From NCBI GenBank assembly GCA_944472135.2, contig OX235270.1, forward strand, positions 73,975,168 to 74,039,167: a stretch of DNA of 64,000 nucleotides, written 5' to 3'. The position numbers were made by a program, and so were the translations under genes. Of the stretch, positions 1 to 10,421 are shown one piece after another (positions within the stretch are counted from its first letter, which is position 1; every line of letters starts with the position of its first letter). The notes below the pieces were generated by a model, which worked only from the letters and a program-made list of their open reading frames with translations, did no database searches and was not told the origin of the DNA. The DNA comes from Trichobilharzia regenti (lineage: Eukaryota > Platyhelminthes > Trematoda > Strigeidida > Schistosomatidae).

Positions 1-479
1 TTATTCAGTCTGTTTGTCACATCATTTTTAACCTATGAATTATTTTGAAACGACCAGATGATTGATTATAAATATGACTTTTGCCTGCTTCTTACAAGGA
101 GTCCAGTTTTGTGAGACTGTTAAGCCAAATTTTGATCATATAAATTAGAACATCCATTTGACGTGTCAAAAGAATGCTGTACTATAAGGATGTGAACTAT
201 TAGTTGTTAGTGATGTTGTAACTTTGCTTTTTAACTAAGTGACTAACGATTATCATATTCCGAATTCAAAGCTACTCCATAAGATTGCATGTGATGTGTT
301 CTCCACCCCACCTTCACCTTTAGGCTTTAGGTTTGCCTACATTAGTATTAGTTGTCATTGTCTTAATCCTTATAAACTAAATTAAATTCGCTGCTTCACA
401 ATGAGCACATTGTTTGCTTCATAATTTATTTTTGAGAAGGTTGGCGTATACTGAATTATGTAATTTGATCTTCTGACAG
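1..479 (+). other. Intron of CWC27, no other feature
   Basis: AT-rich sequence leading to the acceptor at 478-479. I see no gene, repeat or RNA in it. Confidence 0.6.
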
Positions 480-582
480 ATTATTCTCAATCCATATGAT
501 GATATTGAACCAAGACAACTTAAAAAACAGTCAGTTAAATCAAGTTCTGAAGATGAAGTTAAAGTTACAGCAAAAGCCACAA
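480..582 (+). CDS. CWC27: CWC27 exon: post-cyclophilin NPYDDIEPR segment
   Basis: Acceptor ...TTCTGACAG precedes 480 and donor GTAAGTC follows 582. The frame reads IILNPYDDIEPRQLKKQ and then a Ser/Glu/Lys-rich stretch ending KVTAKAT. Asn-Pro-Tyr-Asp-Asp lines up with the NPFDDI motif that directly follows the cyclophilin fold in animal CWC27. The exon leaves one base over, which does not fit the next exon (it needs two). Either one base is missing near the donor or a small exon lies between. Confidence 0.85.
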
Positions 583-2955
583 GTAAGTCAAGCGGACAAC
601 ATTTGTTTTATACTAACACTACACCCTTGCTTAAAAAGCCTAAACGACACTTACTGTATATGTTCATTTCAAATGTTTAATGCACGAAATATGCCCATAT
701 TGAGAGTCATAAGAAAAAGACGTAAATAGCGAAGAAAATTTTCTTTTCTACGATTCATTTTCATTAACTGTACAATCGTAATTATATTTAATAAAGAATT
801 TATAAGACCAGTCAGACACTGGCAAAATCTCTCCTCGAGAAACGTATTACTTAATGTTAGGTGTAGTCTAGGTGGGGTGACTAATAGGAAATTAGAAAAG
901 AGGGCAGAAGTTGGGATGACGCAATAAGTGCGAGAAAATGACTAGTCAATTCATTACGTGAAACCCTACTAGAAAAAGGGTATCCAACAAGATTTGTCGA
1001 AAAAAGCATGAAGGAAAAGCCTCCGTCGCCAAAAATCACAACTTCATGAACCTGGGATTCAAAGGTGACAAAAATTCTCAGAAACCGCCTTCCTAAATAT
1101 TTAAAAAAGACATTTCAAGCAGCCACCTCATGCATCACATTCTCCAGCAGACAATTTATCCTGTCCAACGTTAAGGACAAAATGCCCCTTTTGGCCACCT
1201 CAATGCTTATTTATCAATTTACTAGTTCGTGTGGAGCAAAGTGTATTGGCCGTATGCAGCGTCAAGTTCATGAACGTATTCTGGAGCACTGTCCAGCTTG
1301 GTTAGTCATAGGAGAAAAGAAGAATACTAGCAGCTCCATCTTTGAGCACCTTGTCAACTCTGGACATTGAGCACCCCGCATGAATGCTTCACAGTGCTAT
1401 ACAGAGTCCCTCAATATCGTACGAAAGGGTTTCGAATACGCCATCTGTACATAGCTGAGTCATTGGCTATTCGGGATCTGAAACTGGACTTCTGCATTCG
1501 AAAGCAGTACATGCATTCACTCACGTTACCGTGGCCAGAGTCACGTTCTCACTACGACTTTGTTTTCTTTTAATGTCATTTTATTATTATTATTATTATT
1601 GTCATCCTTATTTTATTATCGCTCTACTACCGTTTATCCATAACACTGCGTTTTCACACAGATTTTATCAAAGCACTTGATCGTCTTCCCATTAGTTCTT
1701 GTCCATTTTACATAACTATATTGATTAGTCATTTTCCCGCACTTATTACGTCATTGCCAACTTCTGCCCCTTCTCTAATTTCCAAGTGGTCACCCCTTCT
1801 AGACTACACCTGACATTACATCATACGTTCTCGAGGACAGATTTTACCAGTATCTGATTGGTCTTATGAATTTTTTAAATGTTTATTTAATATTCACAGT
1901 TCAGGTTGTTGGTAAGAATCTGCAGCACTGTTAATGATGAGAAGTTTTTACGAATTTAATAGCGTTTTTTAGTTGCTGAAGGTCTCTTGACACTGTCTGC
2001 GACGAAATGATACCATTCCGCCTCATGTCCAGATATATCATAAAGGTTGTAATCTTGTCGTTTGGTTTGGTATTTTAGCTGTACAACCAGTTTTGATATC
2101 TTCTAACCTGTCGAATTAGTCAAAGGTATGTGTATTTTGCTAACCCCCATGTGTTTTCTGTTAAAGCATGCACTAAAACTTTTATTCACGTTGATTATTT
2201 TCTAGGAATTTTTCCCTTCTCTCTTTTGGAGAGGAAGCAGAAGAAGAGGAGGAAGTTGTAAACACAGTTGTAGAGGTAAGTAATTGTATAATATTAAATC
2301 ACAGTGGTCGCCTTCAAATCAGAACTCAACTCAAAAGGCTACGTTTGCATTCAAATTTATTATGACCAAGACATTTAATAATAATAATAGTAATAATAAT
2401 AATAATAATAATGCTAATAGCAATATAACAAAGTAATCTGACACAGATATTTTCCCATGTATTAGGTTTTTCGCTACATGATAGCTCAGGAAATTATTCA
2501 GTTAGCAAGACTAAAGTACATAGATATGAATTTAAGCTTGGAATTCTCCAACAAAAAGGTTTGTGTGTGTGTGTACTGCTAAAATGTGGCGCAAACTGGA
2601 ACAAAACAGCTGTTTAGAGCTCCCTGATTTTCAATGATCATTTTACTGATTTAGGTTCGTAACAAAGTCTACATTGAAAAACAGTCTTTAAGCTGATAAG
2701 ATGTTAACGGTTCATGAAATCTAATTGGACTATGTTCGTTGTTCTGATTTCAGAAGTTTCGACAAAAAGGTAAAAGTGCTCACGATCTTCTGTCTGATCC
2801 TCGTCTTAGCTCAATGCCTGTAACAGTGAGCGATGAAGATGCGGAATCAGTGAGTCGTGCGAAATTAGAATTAGAAAAAGAAGTTGAAGAAAGAAAACGA
2901 AGGCGTGAAGAAGCTCGTCGTCAGGAAGATGAAGCTAAAAACAAGCGAATGTGAG

Positions 2956-2997
<42 letters not shown>

Positions 2998-5900
2998 TCT
3001 TTAAAAACGAATTTTTAGATGAACAGCTTGAGTAGTATCACTAGTGCTTTAGTGGGCTAGAATAATAATTTTGTTTTGATTGGATGTTAGTCAGTAACTA
3101 ATGTCATTTGTCTGTTCCTATCTTTGGTGCAGACTGAATTCTATCAGTCACGTTTGCAATGTGGCCACCATACTAGGTGGTTCACTATCACGGTGCTCTG
3201 TGAATTGTTGGTATTAGATGGTTGGAGGCAATTGGCAGGACACTGACACTTTCATGATTTCCTGCTTGGCCTATAAACGTGATAGTCAAGATTACAGATT
3301 GATAGAAAGTAAAGATAACCTTTATAAATGTCAGTGCTACTTTGGAAGATGGTTATCAATGTGTAAGCTTGACAGAACCAACGGTTGCTTAACCAGTGTA
3401 GACAGATATGAAGTTTAAAACTGCTATATCCTGCTAAATGCCCAGGGAAAAGTACAATGACCGTCAAATGGAATTGTTTGACTGGATCGATGAAACTCCA
3501 TTCACCGCTATGGAGCTTGTTTGTGATCTAATAACCTATAAATGATGGAAAATATACTTAAATATTAAAATATCTGTCGAAATTCAGAGATAAAATTAGT
3601 TATTGCTTTTCAGTGAAATGTATACACTATTTTTTTTTTTGCAGTGAGATGTTGCGTCAAGAAGCTGAAGAGTTACGTCGTCAAATTGCCCTATCCAAAC
3701 ACGCTGAGAAGAATAAACAATCAAAAGAAAAAGAGGAGATGGAACGTAAAGCTCGTGAGGCAGAAGAACAAAGACAACAAGAAGAAGCTGCCTTAGCTCG
3801 TTGGGAAGCTAAACGAAAAGGTGAACTTGATGGAGATACAAAAGCTCCTCAACCTTTGGTAGAAGATTTAGATACTTTTTCGGCTGATTTTGCCAGCTAC
3901 AAAGCAAAGTCGAAAAAGGCTAAAAAGGTGAGAAAATGGTTCAGTTTTGTTAAATAATTCCTGTAGTTATGATTAATATCATAGTGTAAAGCTTAAAAGG
4001 TTACAGTTATTGACGTCCATGTATTCGTATAGTTGATATTATTATTATTATAGTTATTTTCCTTTGGCGTTTTGTGCGCATGTTTTTCCGCTGTTTTATT
4101 AAAAGTTTGTAAATGATCTTCAACCTCTGAACTCGAGACTATTGGCTACTGCTGAGTTTATGAAAGTATTCAGTCATTAATCAATAGAAAGTTTTAGTAC
4201 TTTCTAAATTATGTACATTGACTTCGAAAACTACTGCATTTTGTGGTATGTGGTGATTAGATAAACTAGCCTATTGAAATAATTCAAATAAGCAAGTTTT
4301 CAGAGGTTGATTGATATCACTCGGTCGTATGACAGGGATAATCTGCTTGAAAGTTTGTTTTACATAGTATGTGATTTCTCAATGTTTATCTGTATGCCTT
4401 ATCTGTTTATTGAGTTCAAGTGGTTGGGGTAATCGGTAGGCAGTCTTGGACATAGGTTTTCTCACTACCTACAAACGCTGTAATAGAAGTTACCATTTTT
4501 GATTTCTTTCATACATTGGAGCATAACGGTGAATACATTATGAATTACTTCCTACAGTAATTTTTTAAGAACTTTACTTCTGAAGAAATACAATTTTGGC
4601 ATACTTTCGTTTCTCGAATTCATCCAGCAGTATTATTTTTGATTAGATGTAGAAATTCTCTGTGTGTAAATCGTCTTTCAAACAAGGAATGACTCTGTAT
4701 TTACCTGTGTTCGAAGTGGACGTCAAGGATAACAAAAGATTTTTTAATCAAATTGTTATGTACTCGTCGAGTAGTTAATAGTCCTGACGCGGAAAGAGGG
4801 AAATCAGAAGACCACCAGGTTTACGATGATACTTGTATTTTCCAGACAAGGAAATATAAATGTCACACAAGCGTGTGAGTGAAATGGTACGTAGGGTACA
4901 AAACGTGGGAACAAGAATGAACAAATATACAGTACAAAAGTACATATGAAAATGACTAATACACATGAATCAATAAATAGACAGTCTTAACATGATTAGT
5001 TGTAATGTCATGTGACAACAAGGTCACACGTGTTTATTTAGTTAGTGGACAGACAAAAGCATAATGTCAGTTATAATGGAATATCGTTCCATATACACAG
5101 CAAAATATAAGACTGTCAAAAACAAGACACACATCATGTGGATACATACCACAAATCCTATTTATCTATTTAGAAATGTATCATGTAAATAATTAGTGCG
5201 TGAAATGTGGTTCTAAACTAGCAGTTGTTTACAATTTTGTGAACCACTCGATAAACTGTACTTCATATGTGGGAGTTTATGATACTACTCAGTAGAGAGG
5301 ATGGCTTTGAGACCTAGGATTTACTGGTTGAAAGTTGACAGCTTAGACTGTTGAGATACTTCTTCTACATAAGGGTTGAATAATATTCAGTCACTTTATA
5401 TATTCATCTTAATTTTACTGGACATAAAATACTTCTTTTTTTCAAAAATGATTACACACACACAAGTGATTGTTCAATGTATTCATTATTATTTTAAATA
5501 TTCATGAAAATTTTGAACTTTCAGTTAAACAAAAAAATATATCATGTTTACTTCAAAGGGTTCTGAACGTGAAGCTGCTACCTTATCATTACTAGAAAGA
5601 TTTGGTAATCGTCTTCGTGCTGCTATAGCTTCCGAAGAATCAAATAATAATGACGCCTGTAAACTTTCAGATATGGATGAATGGTATGTTTAGCATTTGC
5701 ATAACTTTTCTGAGACAATCATTTTGGTATAATTTTATTGTGGAGATTTTTATTGTGTGGTATACATAAGCCGCCATGTACCTGAAAATAGTGTCATTTG
5801 GTTCGTCATTTATTATTTTGGCATGTCTGTCCTGTAATTTTATTTTTTTTGTCAAATATATTAGACATGAAATACGCATCATGTACTCGAAAGCCTAGAT

Positions 5901-8556
5901 AATGGAATTTTAACATTGAATATCTCCTTTATTTGTTCATGACTTAAACCTGTTTGGTAAAACTGGATTTCAAGTTTGGAGATGGATCGGACACGTTGAG
6001 GAGACAGTCAGATGGCATCGTGCGCCAGGCCTTCGAGTGGAACACTGATAGGAAAAGGTCAGTGGGGCGTCCGAGGGTGACATGGAGGAGATGAGAGACT
6101 ATAGGCAGTCGTGGGGCCAGCTGAAGAGGACAGCAGGAAATAGGACAAAGTAAAAGTGTGCTGTTGAAGCCCTATGTTCCATTCAAAAACCAAGGGAACA
6201 ATAATAATAATAATAATCAATTTTATTTCAAAAACTGTTCATACCAAATGAAATTAGATGCTACTCAACAATCATTTGCAGTTCCATGCAGTTTGCTAAT
6301 GACACACCTATTATGTGAAGGCAAATGATACCACTACTTGTCTATCTGAATCTTGGTAGCCGGAGCGGATTCGAACCCATGACTCACTAGTCAGAAGTCA
6401 AGCGCCTAGAGCGATGAGCCACAGCTCCACATACCAGACACAAATTATCATCGATTAGTCATAATTAACGAACAACTGAACAGTCTTGTCAACCAAATGT
6501 TAATAATGTCTTTATTCGCATGTAGTAATAATTCATTATTATTATTATTTTCACTTCCCGATTTGCTTCCCTTGCCTTATTTTTCAAAGCAGCCTTCCTT
6601 TTAACTAAGGGTGTCTATGGATTATTGATTTCCTACTTTCTGAGGAAGGTTATATTTCATTCACTTTTTTGTAGTTATTTTCTACAGAAACAGTAGACGC
6701 TTTCAGTTTTGCACCGTGACTTGTTATGTTTCAGACATTGTGCTGGTGATGGTGAGTATTGTTGTGATAGCCAATCGCCACATAACTAAAAAGAATGCAT
6801 TTCTCTTTTTTTTTACATTACCTGAAATTCTTACTATTGGAATAACAATCAGAACTAGCACCAGCAATGATTTTATTTTATTCAAAACAAACTAGGTGCA
6901 TTGGGGGTATCAAAAGATGCTCCACACAACAATAAAACAACGGTGTATAACGAAAATAGGGATAAGTGAATGAAGATATCCAAAACTCAGACGAGCAAAA
7001 TGACTACATTCAATGACTGGTAACTGCTGTCATATCCAAACACACGCTGTTGAACCTCAGCATTGCCAACACGATGAAGCCATACGATGCAGACAATTCT
7101 ACGGAAGTCAGTGCACAGAGTTGCCGCACATCCTCACCTCGGAGAATCCAAGTTTTACAGACGTAGAGCAAGACTCTGCGCCGATGCCTTATAAACTTGA
7201 CCTTTGACGGCGCCAGAGACTGCCCGAATTGGCGTATACTACCCTAGCTTTCATAATGCCATCAGAAATTTCGTCCCTCACACCGCCAGCACTCAAACAA
7301 CTATTTAGATATACGAAGTTGTCGACAACTTCAAGCGATTCGCTTGCAAGGTGAGTGCAGGTACAGGCTACTGCCAGGCTCGCAACAGTATCCTTCACTT
7401 AGACAGACCAAAGCACATACCATGCTTATAGACACAGTGGAGATATGTGATAAACATGAACCAAAATCAAACAGAACATTATTATTATTGTTCCCTTCAT
7501 TTTCTAGAGGAACATAGGGCTTCAGCCAAACGTCTCCATTGCGTTCGTTCTCTGGAACGTTTTCATCTGGTTCCATGTCTGTCCACATACCTCCATCTCC
7601 TCTTCACATGACCTCCTCCATGTCACCGTCATACTGACGACCAACTCACCGCTTCCCATTCGGCTGGATTCCACTCGAGTGATGGCCTGGCATGTGATGG
7701 ATGCCACTCACTTGATGGCTTGTTTTCTCAGAGTATGGCCAATCCAATCCACCTGGATTTCTTCCTGCATATTTGTTGAACAATTGGTTCGTGGTGAGTT
7801 GGTTTGTTGATTGTCAGAGATCCCTGTTGCTGTTGCTATAGGTGTTGGTGATGTTTTCTAGCGTGTCATTTTATCTTGAGTAGTATTGAGCGAAGACAGG
7901 TGTTGATGAAGGTGTGTAGTTTGTTTGAAGTGGCCTTCGTGACGCGGTGTCTAAGTCGTTGATCTGTATAGTAGCACTGACTGACTTCCCATTGTAGTTG
8001 AAACTCCGGATGTTAATTTTCATGGTGAGTGGTGTTGATGTGCACACAGACTTGAGGTAATGAGAGCTTTCCTTACTTTTCCTATCGTCGCTTTAATATC
8101 CTCGTCAGTTCAAACGGAACATAAAGTACACAAAAGAGGACAAAACAGCATGTTGACTGTTTGGATTAGGTATGTGATGGGGAATGTCTGAGTTTATGGT
8201 ATGTATCTCCTAACCATGTGATTGACAGTCTTTCACGAATTCAATATATTTGAGAGGTTAACAATTAGATTATATTTTAATTTCATACTGATGTATCTGT
8301 TGTATCTTAACAAAATTTAGGTTAATGATAGTTGAAATTGAGAGGAGTCAACTTTGTGTAAATCTTTTCGTTCATTATTTGTAGGATGAAAAATCGTCTA
8401 GTATCAGAGGTTCCAACACCAGCCAGAAAAGTTCTTGATCCTACTATGCCTCATCCTGATCGTTATGATCTATACGATCCTAGAAATCCACTAAATGTTC
8501 GAAAGAGAGGTGGAGATGTGGAAGCTGCTACAGAACGAAAATCCAAACGTGTTTGA
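480..8556 (+). CDS. CWC27: CWC27 spliceosome-associated protein, C-terminal part (6 exons; 5' end outside window)
   Basis: The six exons read in order as the region of CWC27 (NY-CO-10/SDCCAG10) that follows the cyclophilin domain. Recognisable landmarks are NPYDDIEPR, then NFSLLSFGEEAEEEEE, KGKSAHDLL, a long charged coiled coil, a LLERFGNRL segment, and the near-terminal YDLYDPRNP motif, which matches the vertebrate EIYDPRNP end. In known CWC27 proteins this tail mediates contacts in the activated spliceosome, including CWC22 binding, and the N-terminal cyclophilin-like domain is isomerase-inactive. Exons used: 480-582, 2206-2275, 2754-2950, 3645-3927, 5559-5683, 8385-8556, all with GT..AG borders. 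Phases agree at every junction except the first, discussed separately. The protein acts in the nucleus. Identity is sure; exon edges are inferred by eye. Confidence 0.9.
797..1874 (+). mobile_element. Penelope-like fragment (GIY-YIG) between 154-bp inverted arms
   Basis: The central part, about 950-1573, reads in shifting frames as the end of a Penelope-like RT plus its GIY-YIG endonuclease tail: LRETLLEKGYPTRFVEKSMK, then MPLLATSMLIYQFT, CIGRMQRQVHERILEHCPAW, and a GFEYA...LPWP-type end. Frameshifts and stops make it dead. Bases 797-950 are the imperfect reverse complement of 1720-1874. PLEs are known to carry terminal repeats in direct or inverted order, so this may be one inserted unit. 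It lies in the first visible CWC27 intron. Confidence 0.75.
2206..2275 (+). CDS. CWC27: CWC27 exon: NFSLLSFGEEAEEEEE acidic motif
   Basis: Acceptor TTTTCTAG ends at 2205 and donor GTAAGT starts at 2276. It encodes NFSLLSFGEEAEEEEEVVN and a few more residues, one of the most conserved patches of the CWC27 tail. The exon ends in phase 0, which agrees with the next exon. Confidence 0.88.
2378..2412. repeat. (TAA)n microsatellite
   Basis: Imperfect AAT/TAA trinucleotide run in a CWC27 intron. Confidence 0.85.
2754..2950 (+). CDS. CWC27: CWC27 exon: KGKSAHDLL and start of the coiled coil
   Basis: Acceptor GATTTCAG before 2754 and donor GTGAGT at 2951. It reads KFRQKGKSAHDLLSDPRLSS, then an acidic linker, then a heptad-like Lys/Arg/Glu helix (EVEERKRRREEARRQEDE). 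The last codon is split with two bases here and one in the exon at 3645. A (TA)n microsatellite starts just after the donor. Confidence 0.9.
2959..2995. repeat. (TA)n microsatellite
   Basis: Uninterrupted TA run directly after a CWC27 donor site. Confidence 0.9.
3645..3927 (+). CDS. CWC27: CWC27 exon: central coiled coil
   Basis: A T10 tract and GCAG precede 3645; donor GTGAGA follows 3927. The exon encodes EMLRQEAEELRRQIALSKHA and a long charged helix, then a Phe/Tyr-containing segment (FSADFASYKAKSKKAKK). This corresponds to the RSEELRKEARQLKRELL region of the vertebrate protein and the YRREKQKYEALR segment after it. It ends in phase 0. Confidence 0.9.
3928..4748 (+). other. CWC27 intron segment, no other feature
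   Basis: AT-rich intron sequence before the solo LTR. No coding or repeat signal seen apart from a short TTA run near 4040. Confidence 0.55.
4754..5151 (-). mobile_element. Solo LTR (short, diverged member) with CAAAT duplication
   Basis: Read on the - strand it starts TGGTATGTATCC and ends ...CGACGAGTACATAACA. It matches the LTRs at 9882 and 51784, including their shared middle (ATCATCGCAAACCTAGTGG-like block) but is shorter. CAAAT occurs at 4749-4753 and 5152-5156 as a 5-bp target duplication. No internal retrotransposon genes are present. Confidence 0.8.
5157..5558 (+). other. CWC27 intron segment, no other feature
   Basis: Between the solo LTR and the exon at 5559; nothing recognisable. 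Confidence 0.5.
5559..5683 (+). CDS. CWC27: CWC27 exon: LLERFGNRL segment
   Basis: Acceptor ACTTCAAAG before 5559 and donor GTATGT at 5684. It reads GSEREAATLSLLERFGNRLR and ends with the acidic DMDEW, whose Trp codon is split across the intron (TG plus G). It matches LALLNQFKSKL...EDDEGW of other CWC27 proteins. Confidence 0.9.
5980..6215 (+). mobile_element. RTE-type LINE 3' end
   Basis: Reads WIGHVEETVRWHR..., then GRPRV-TWRR-like sequence with stops, then a noncoding end GAAGCCCTATGTTCC...GGGAAC and a (TAA)n tail to 6215. This is the usual C-terminal zone plus microsatellite tail of RTE-type LINEs. The same 3' end recurs at 7490 and 15095. Confidence 0.7.
6355..6432 (-). repeat. tRNA-like sequence, probably a SINE head
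   Basis: On the - strand: GTGGAGCTGTGGCTCATCGC with a box-A-like TGTGGCTCATCG, then box B GGGTTCGAATCC 45-50 bases on, and a 3' CGGCTACCA. The arms do not make a proper cloverleaf (T stem mismatched), so I do not call a tRNA gene. No second copy of this head is in the window. Confidence 0.5.
6880..7400 (-). mobile_element. LINE RT C-terminal remnant
   Basis: Minus-strand text SLEVVDNFVYLNSCLSAGG and DEISDGIMKARVVYANSGSL, LWRRQRSS, then degraded sequence. It is the same protein region as the + strand element at 23640 ([12 protein letters not shown]... LWRR). Non-LTR type; clade not decided. Confidence 0.65.
7480..8096 (-). mobile_element. RTE-type LINE 3' part, copy 1
   Basis: Nearly identical to 15090-15700 in the same orientation. 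The - strand ends with GAAGCCCTATGTTCCTCTAG, GAAGGGAACAATAATAATAA: a microsatellite-tailed LINE 3' end. The open texts are scrambled by frameshifts. It is 5'-truncated at about 8096. Confidence 0.75.
8385..8556 (+). CDS. CWC27: CWC27 terminal exon with YDPRNP motif and stop
   Basis: Acceptor TTATTTGTAG before 8385. The exon completes the split Trp codon and reads MKNRLVSEVPTPARKVLDP, then YDLYDPRNPLNVRKRG, ending ERKSKRV and TGA at 8554-8556. The YDPRNP box followed by basic residues is the hallmark C-terminus of CWC27. Confidence 0.93.
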
Positions 8557-8620
8557 TACTGTGTAAAAAAGATATATCCTTATCATCCTGTACATATAAA
8601 TCCTACTGTACACTTTTTAA

Positions 8621-8626
8621 AATAAA
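8621..8626 (+). promoter_or_regulatory. Poly(A) signal AATAAA of CWC27
   Basis: A canonical AATAAA lies 65 bases after the CWC27 stop, with a second ATTTAATAAA about 20 bases on and a T-rich tract after it. This implies a short 3' UTR of roughly 90-110 bases. Confidence 0.7.
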
Positions 8627-8978
8627 GAATTTTATGCTGTTATTTAATAAAACAGTTGACTTTTTCTTAAACAGTTTGAAAATGGCCCATGTTGTCTGTT
8701 TTAATTACAAATAAGCGTAGCATTTCTGAATGCCTAAAAGACAGTAATTTGATGCATTTCATGACAGAGATTATCTTCACCAAGGAATGCGTTCTCTTCC
8801 TTTTTTGTTTCTACTTTATCCATGAATAACTTGCAGGGAATTCTATTTGTAGATTTAGTAATTTGTTAGTGGGTGGGGTGGGGTGGGTGAAATGAACGCC
8901 TTTGCCCAACTCGGAACGTAAGGAATGAATAGTACCGATGATTAGATGAGATTCCCCCACCAACCATTTGAAAGTTGT
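8627..8978. other. Intergenic, no gene seen
   Basis: Sequence downstream of CWC27. It holds a G-rich GGGTGGGGTGGGGTGGGTG run at 8870-8889, otherwise nothing recognised. Confidence 0.5.
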
Positions 8979-9740
8979 CTATAAGCTTTTCATACATTTA
9001 AAAGATGTTCGTATGTGTATCTTGTTTTTCTGTCTATAAATAGTACCATTGAATGTGGTCAGCAATTCCTTGTTATGTCTCAGTTGGTTCAGTTGTACTA
9101 TGTATTCTTTATTCAATAAATTATTGCACTTAGACATAGAACAGCTGAACCAACTGAAACGTAACAAGGAATTGCTGATCACACACCCTGATAAAGATAC
9201 TGAAATAGTCCTAATGGATAGAAAAGATTATATTCATAAAGTGTTAGCAATTCTTTCGAAAAACAACAATTTAGCTGCACTTGACAAAGAAAAATACAAA
9301 ACAAAAATGCAACTCACTGGGATAATAAGAAAGCTAAAAAGTGGTCAACTTATCTCTGAAAAGGTCCACGACAGCATTCCACCAACTGGTTCGATAATAC
9401 CCTGAATATATCGATTACCAAAAACTCAGAAACAGGGACTTCCGTTGCTCCCTACTTTGTACATGTTCGTATTTCCAAACCATCCAATTACAAAATGGTT
9501 TGGAGAACTGCTATAGCCTGTTGGAGAACAAATTTCAAAATATTCTTTTCGAGACACGTTTGAATTCATCGGCTGTATCAAAGATGTGAAAGTGGACGAC
9601 AACCGCATGATATCACTCGATGTAGAATCTTTCTTCACAATGGCCGCGATTAAAGTTGACGATTTGTTTCTGATGCAAAAACTTGGAAGACAACGAGTTG
9701 AATATTGGAATACCCACAAGCAAGTTAAAATAACTTCTAC
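8979..9740 (+). mobile_element. Penelope-like RT N-terminal fragment with fold-back start
   Basis: From 9141 the + strand reads QLNQLKRNKELLITHPDKDT, then IHKVLAILSKNNN, RIYRLPKTQKQGLP, ITKWFGELL and MISLDVESFFT: the finger and early palm blocks of PLE reverse transcriptases. Stops and a missing middle make it dead. Just upstream, 9055-9096 is the reverse complement of 9141-9182 (38 of 42 positions), so a second short copy (LNQLRHNKELLTT) lies head-to-head on the - strand. Confidence 0.8.
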
Positions 9741-9881
9741 ATAGATGCACTTTGAACGTTTATCGTGTGTCGTACTCGTTATATGGTGTGCTACTCATAA
9801 ACAGAAATAAACACTATATAGAGTAATTTCTCTGAAGGAGAGCGGTGATAATTTATGACATTGAGAAAGTCTTTGAATAAG

Positions 9882-9891
9882 TGATATGTAT

Positions 9892-9948
<57 letters not shown>

Positions 9949-10416
9949 GTGTGTGTGTATGTTGGTCTCTCTTTCTGTTTGCTCTCTTAGTCTGTGACCA
10001 TTTCACTTGTATGAACTTGTCTCCTTTAACAATGTATATTCCCCTTATATTATATATAATATGAGTGTTTGTTGACAGTCCGTTGCTTAGTGACATATAT
10101 CCATATTTGGTGGTTGTTGACATGTCTGCTATATTTCGCTATGTATATATGGATCGATACTTCATTATAATTAGCCATTCATGTTAAGACTGCCTAATGA
10201 TTTGTTCACACACTTTGTCTGGAACATTCATATATATTTCGCATTCACAATTTGTGTGACTTACTTTGGTGTGATACCACTTATTGCTTCTCCTTGTGTT
10301 TGGAAAATAAAAGTATCATCGCAAACCTAGTGGTCTTCTGATTTCCGCCTTCTTGCGTCAGGACTATTAGTTTCTCGACCAGTCCATAACAATAATTTAG
10401 CGACGAGTACATAACG
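9882..10416 (+). mobile_element. Solo LTR with ATAAG duplication
   Basis: Starts TGATATGTATCC, has an internal (TA)n block, and ends ...GCGACGAGTACATAACG. ATAAG stands on both sides (9877-9881 and 10417-10421). It is colinear with the LTR at 51784-52342. No retrotransposon genes adjoin it, so it is a solo LTR of an unnamed family. Confidence 0.85.
9894..9946. repeat. (TA)n microsatellite inside solo LTR
   Basis: TA run of about 50 bases followed by TGTGTGTG. Confidence 0.9.
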
Positions 10417-10421
10417 ATAAG

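Noticed and set aside
6355..6432. Functional tRNA gene
   Set aside because: T stem and acceptor cannot both pair properly; kept only as a tRNA-like repeat.
9791..10123. 110-codon - strand frame with repeated Ile-Tyr
   Set aside because: Translation of the (TA)n run inside a solo LTR.
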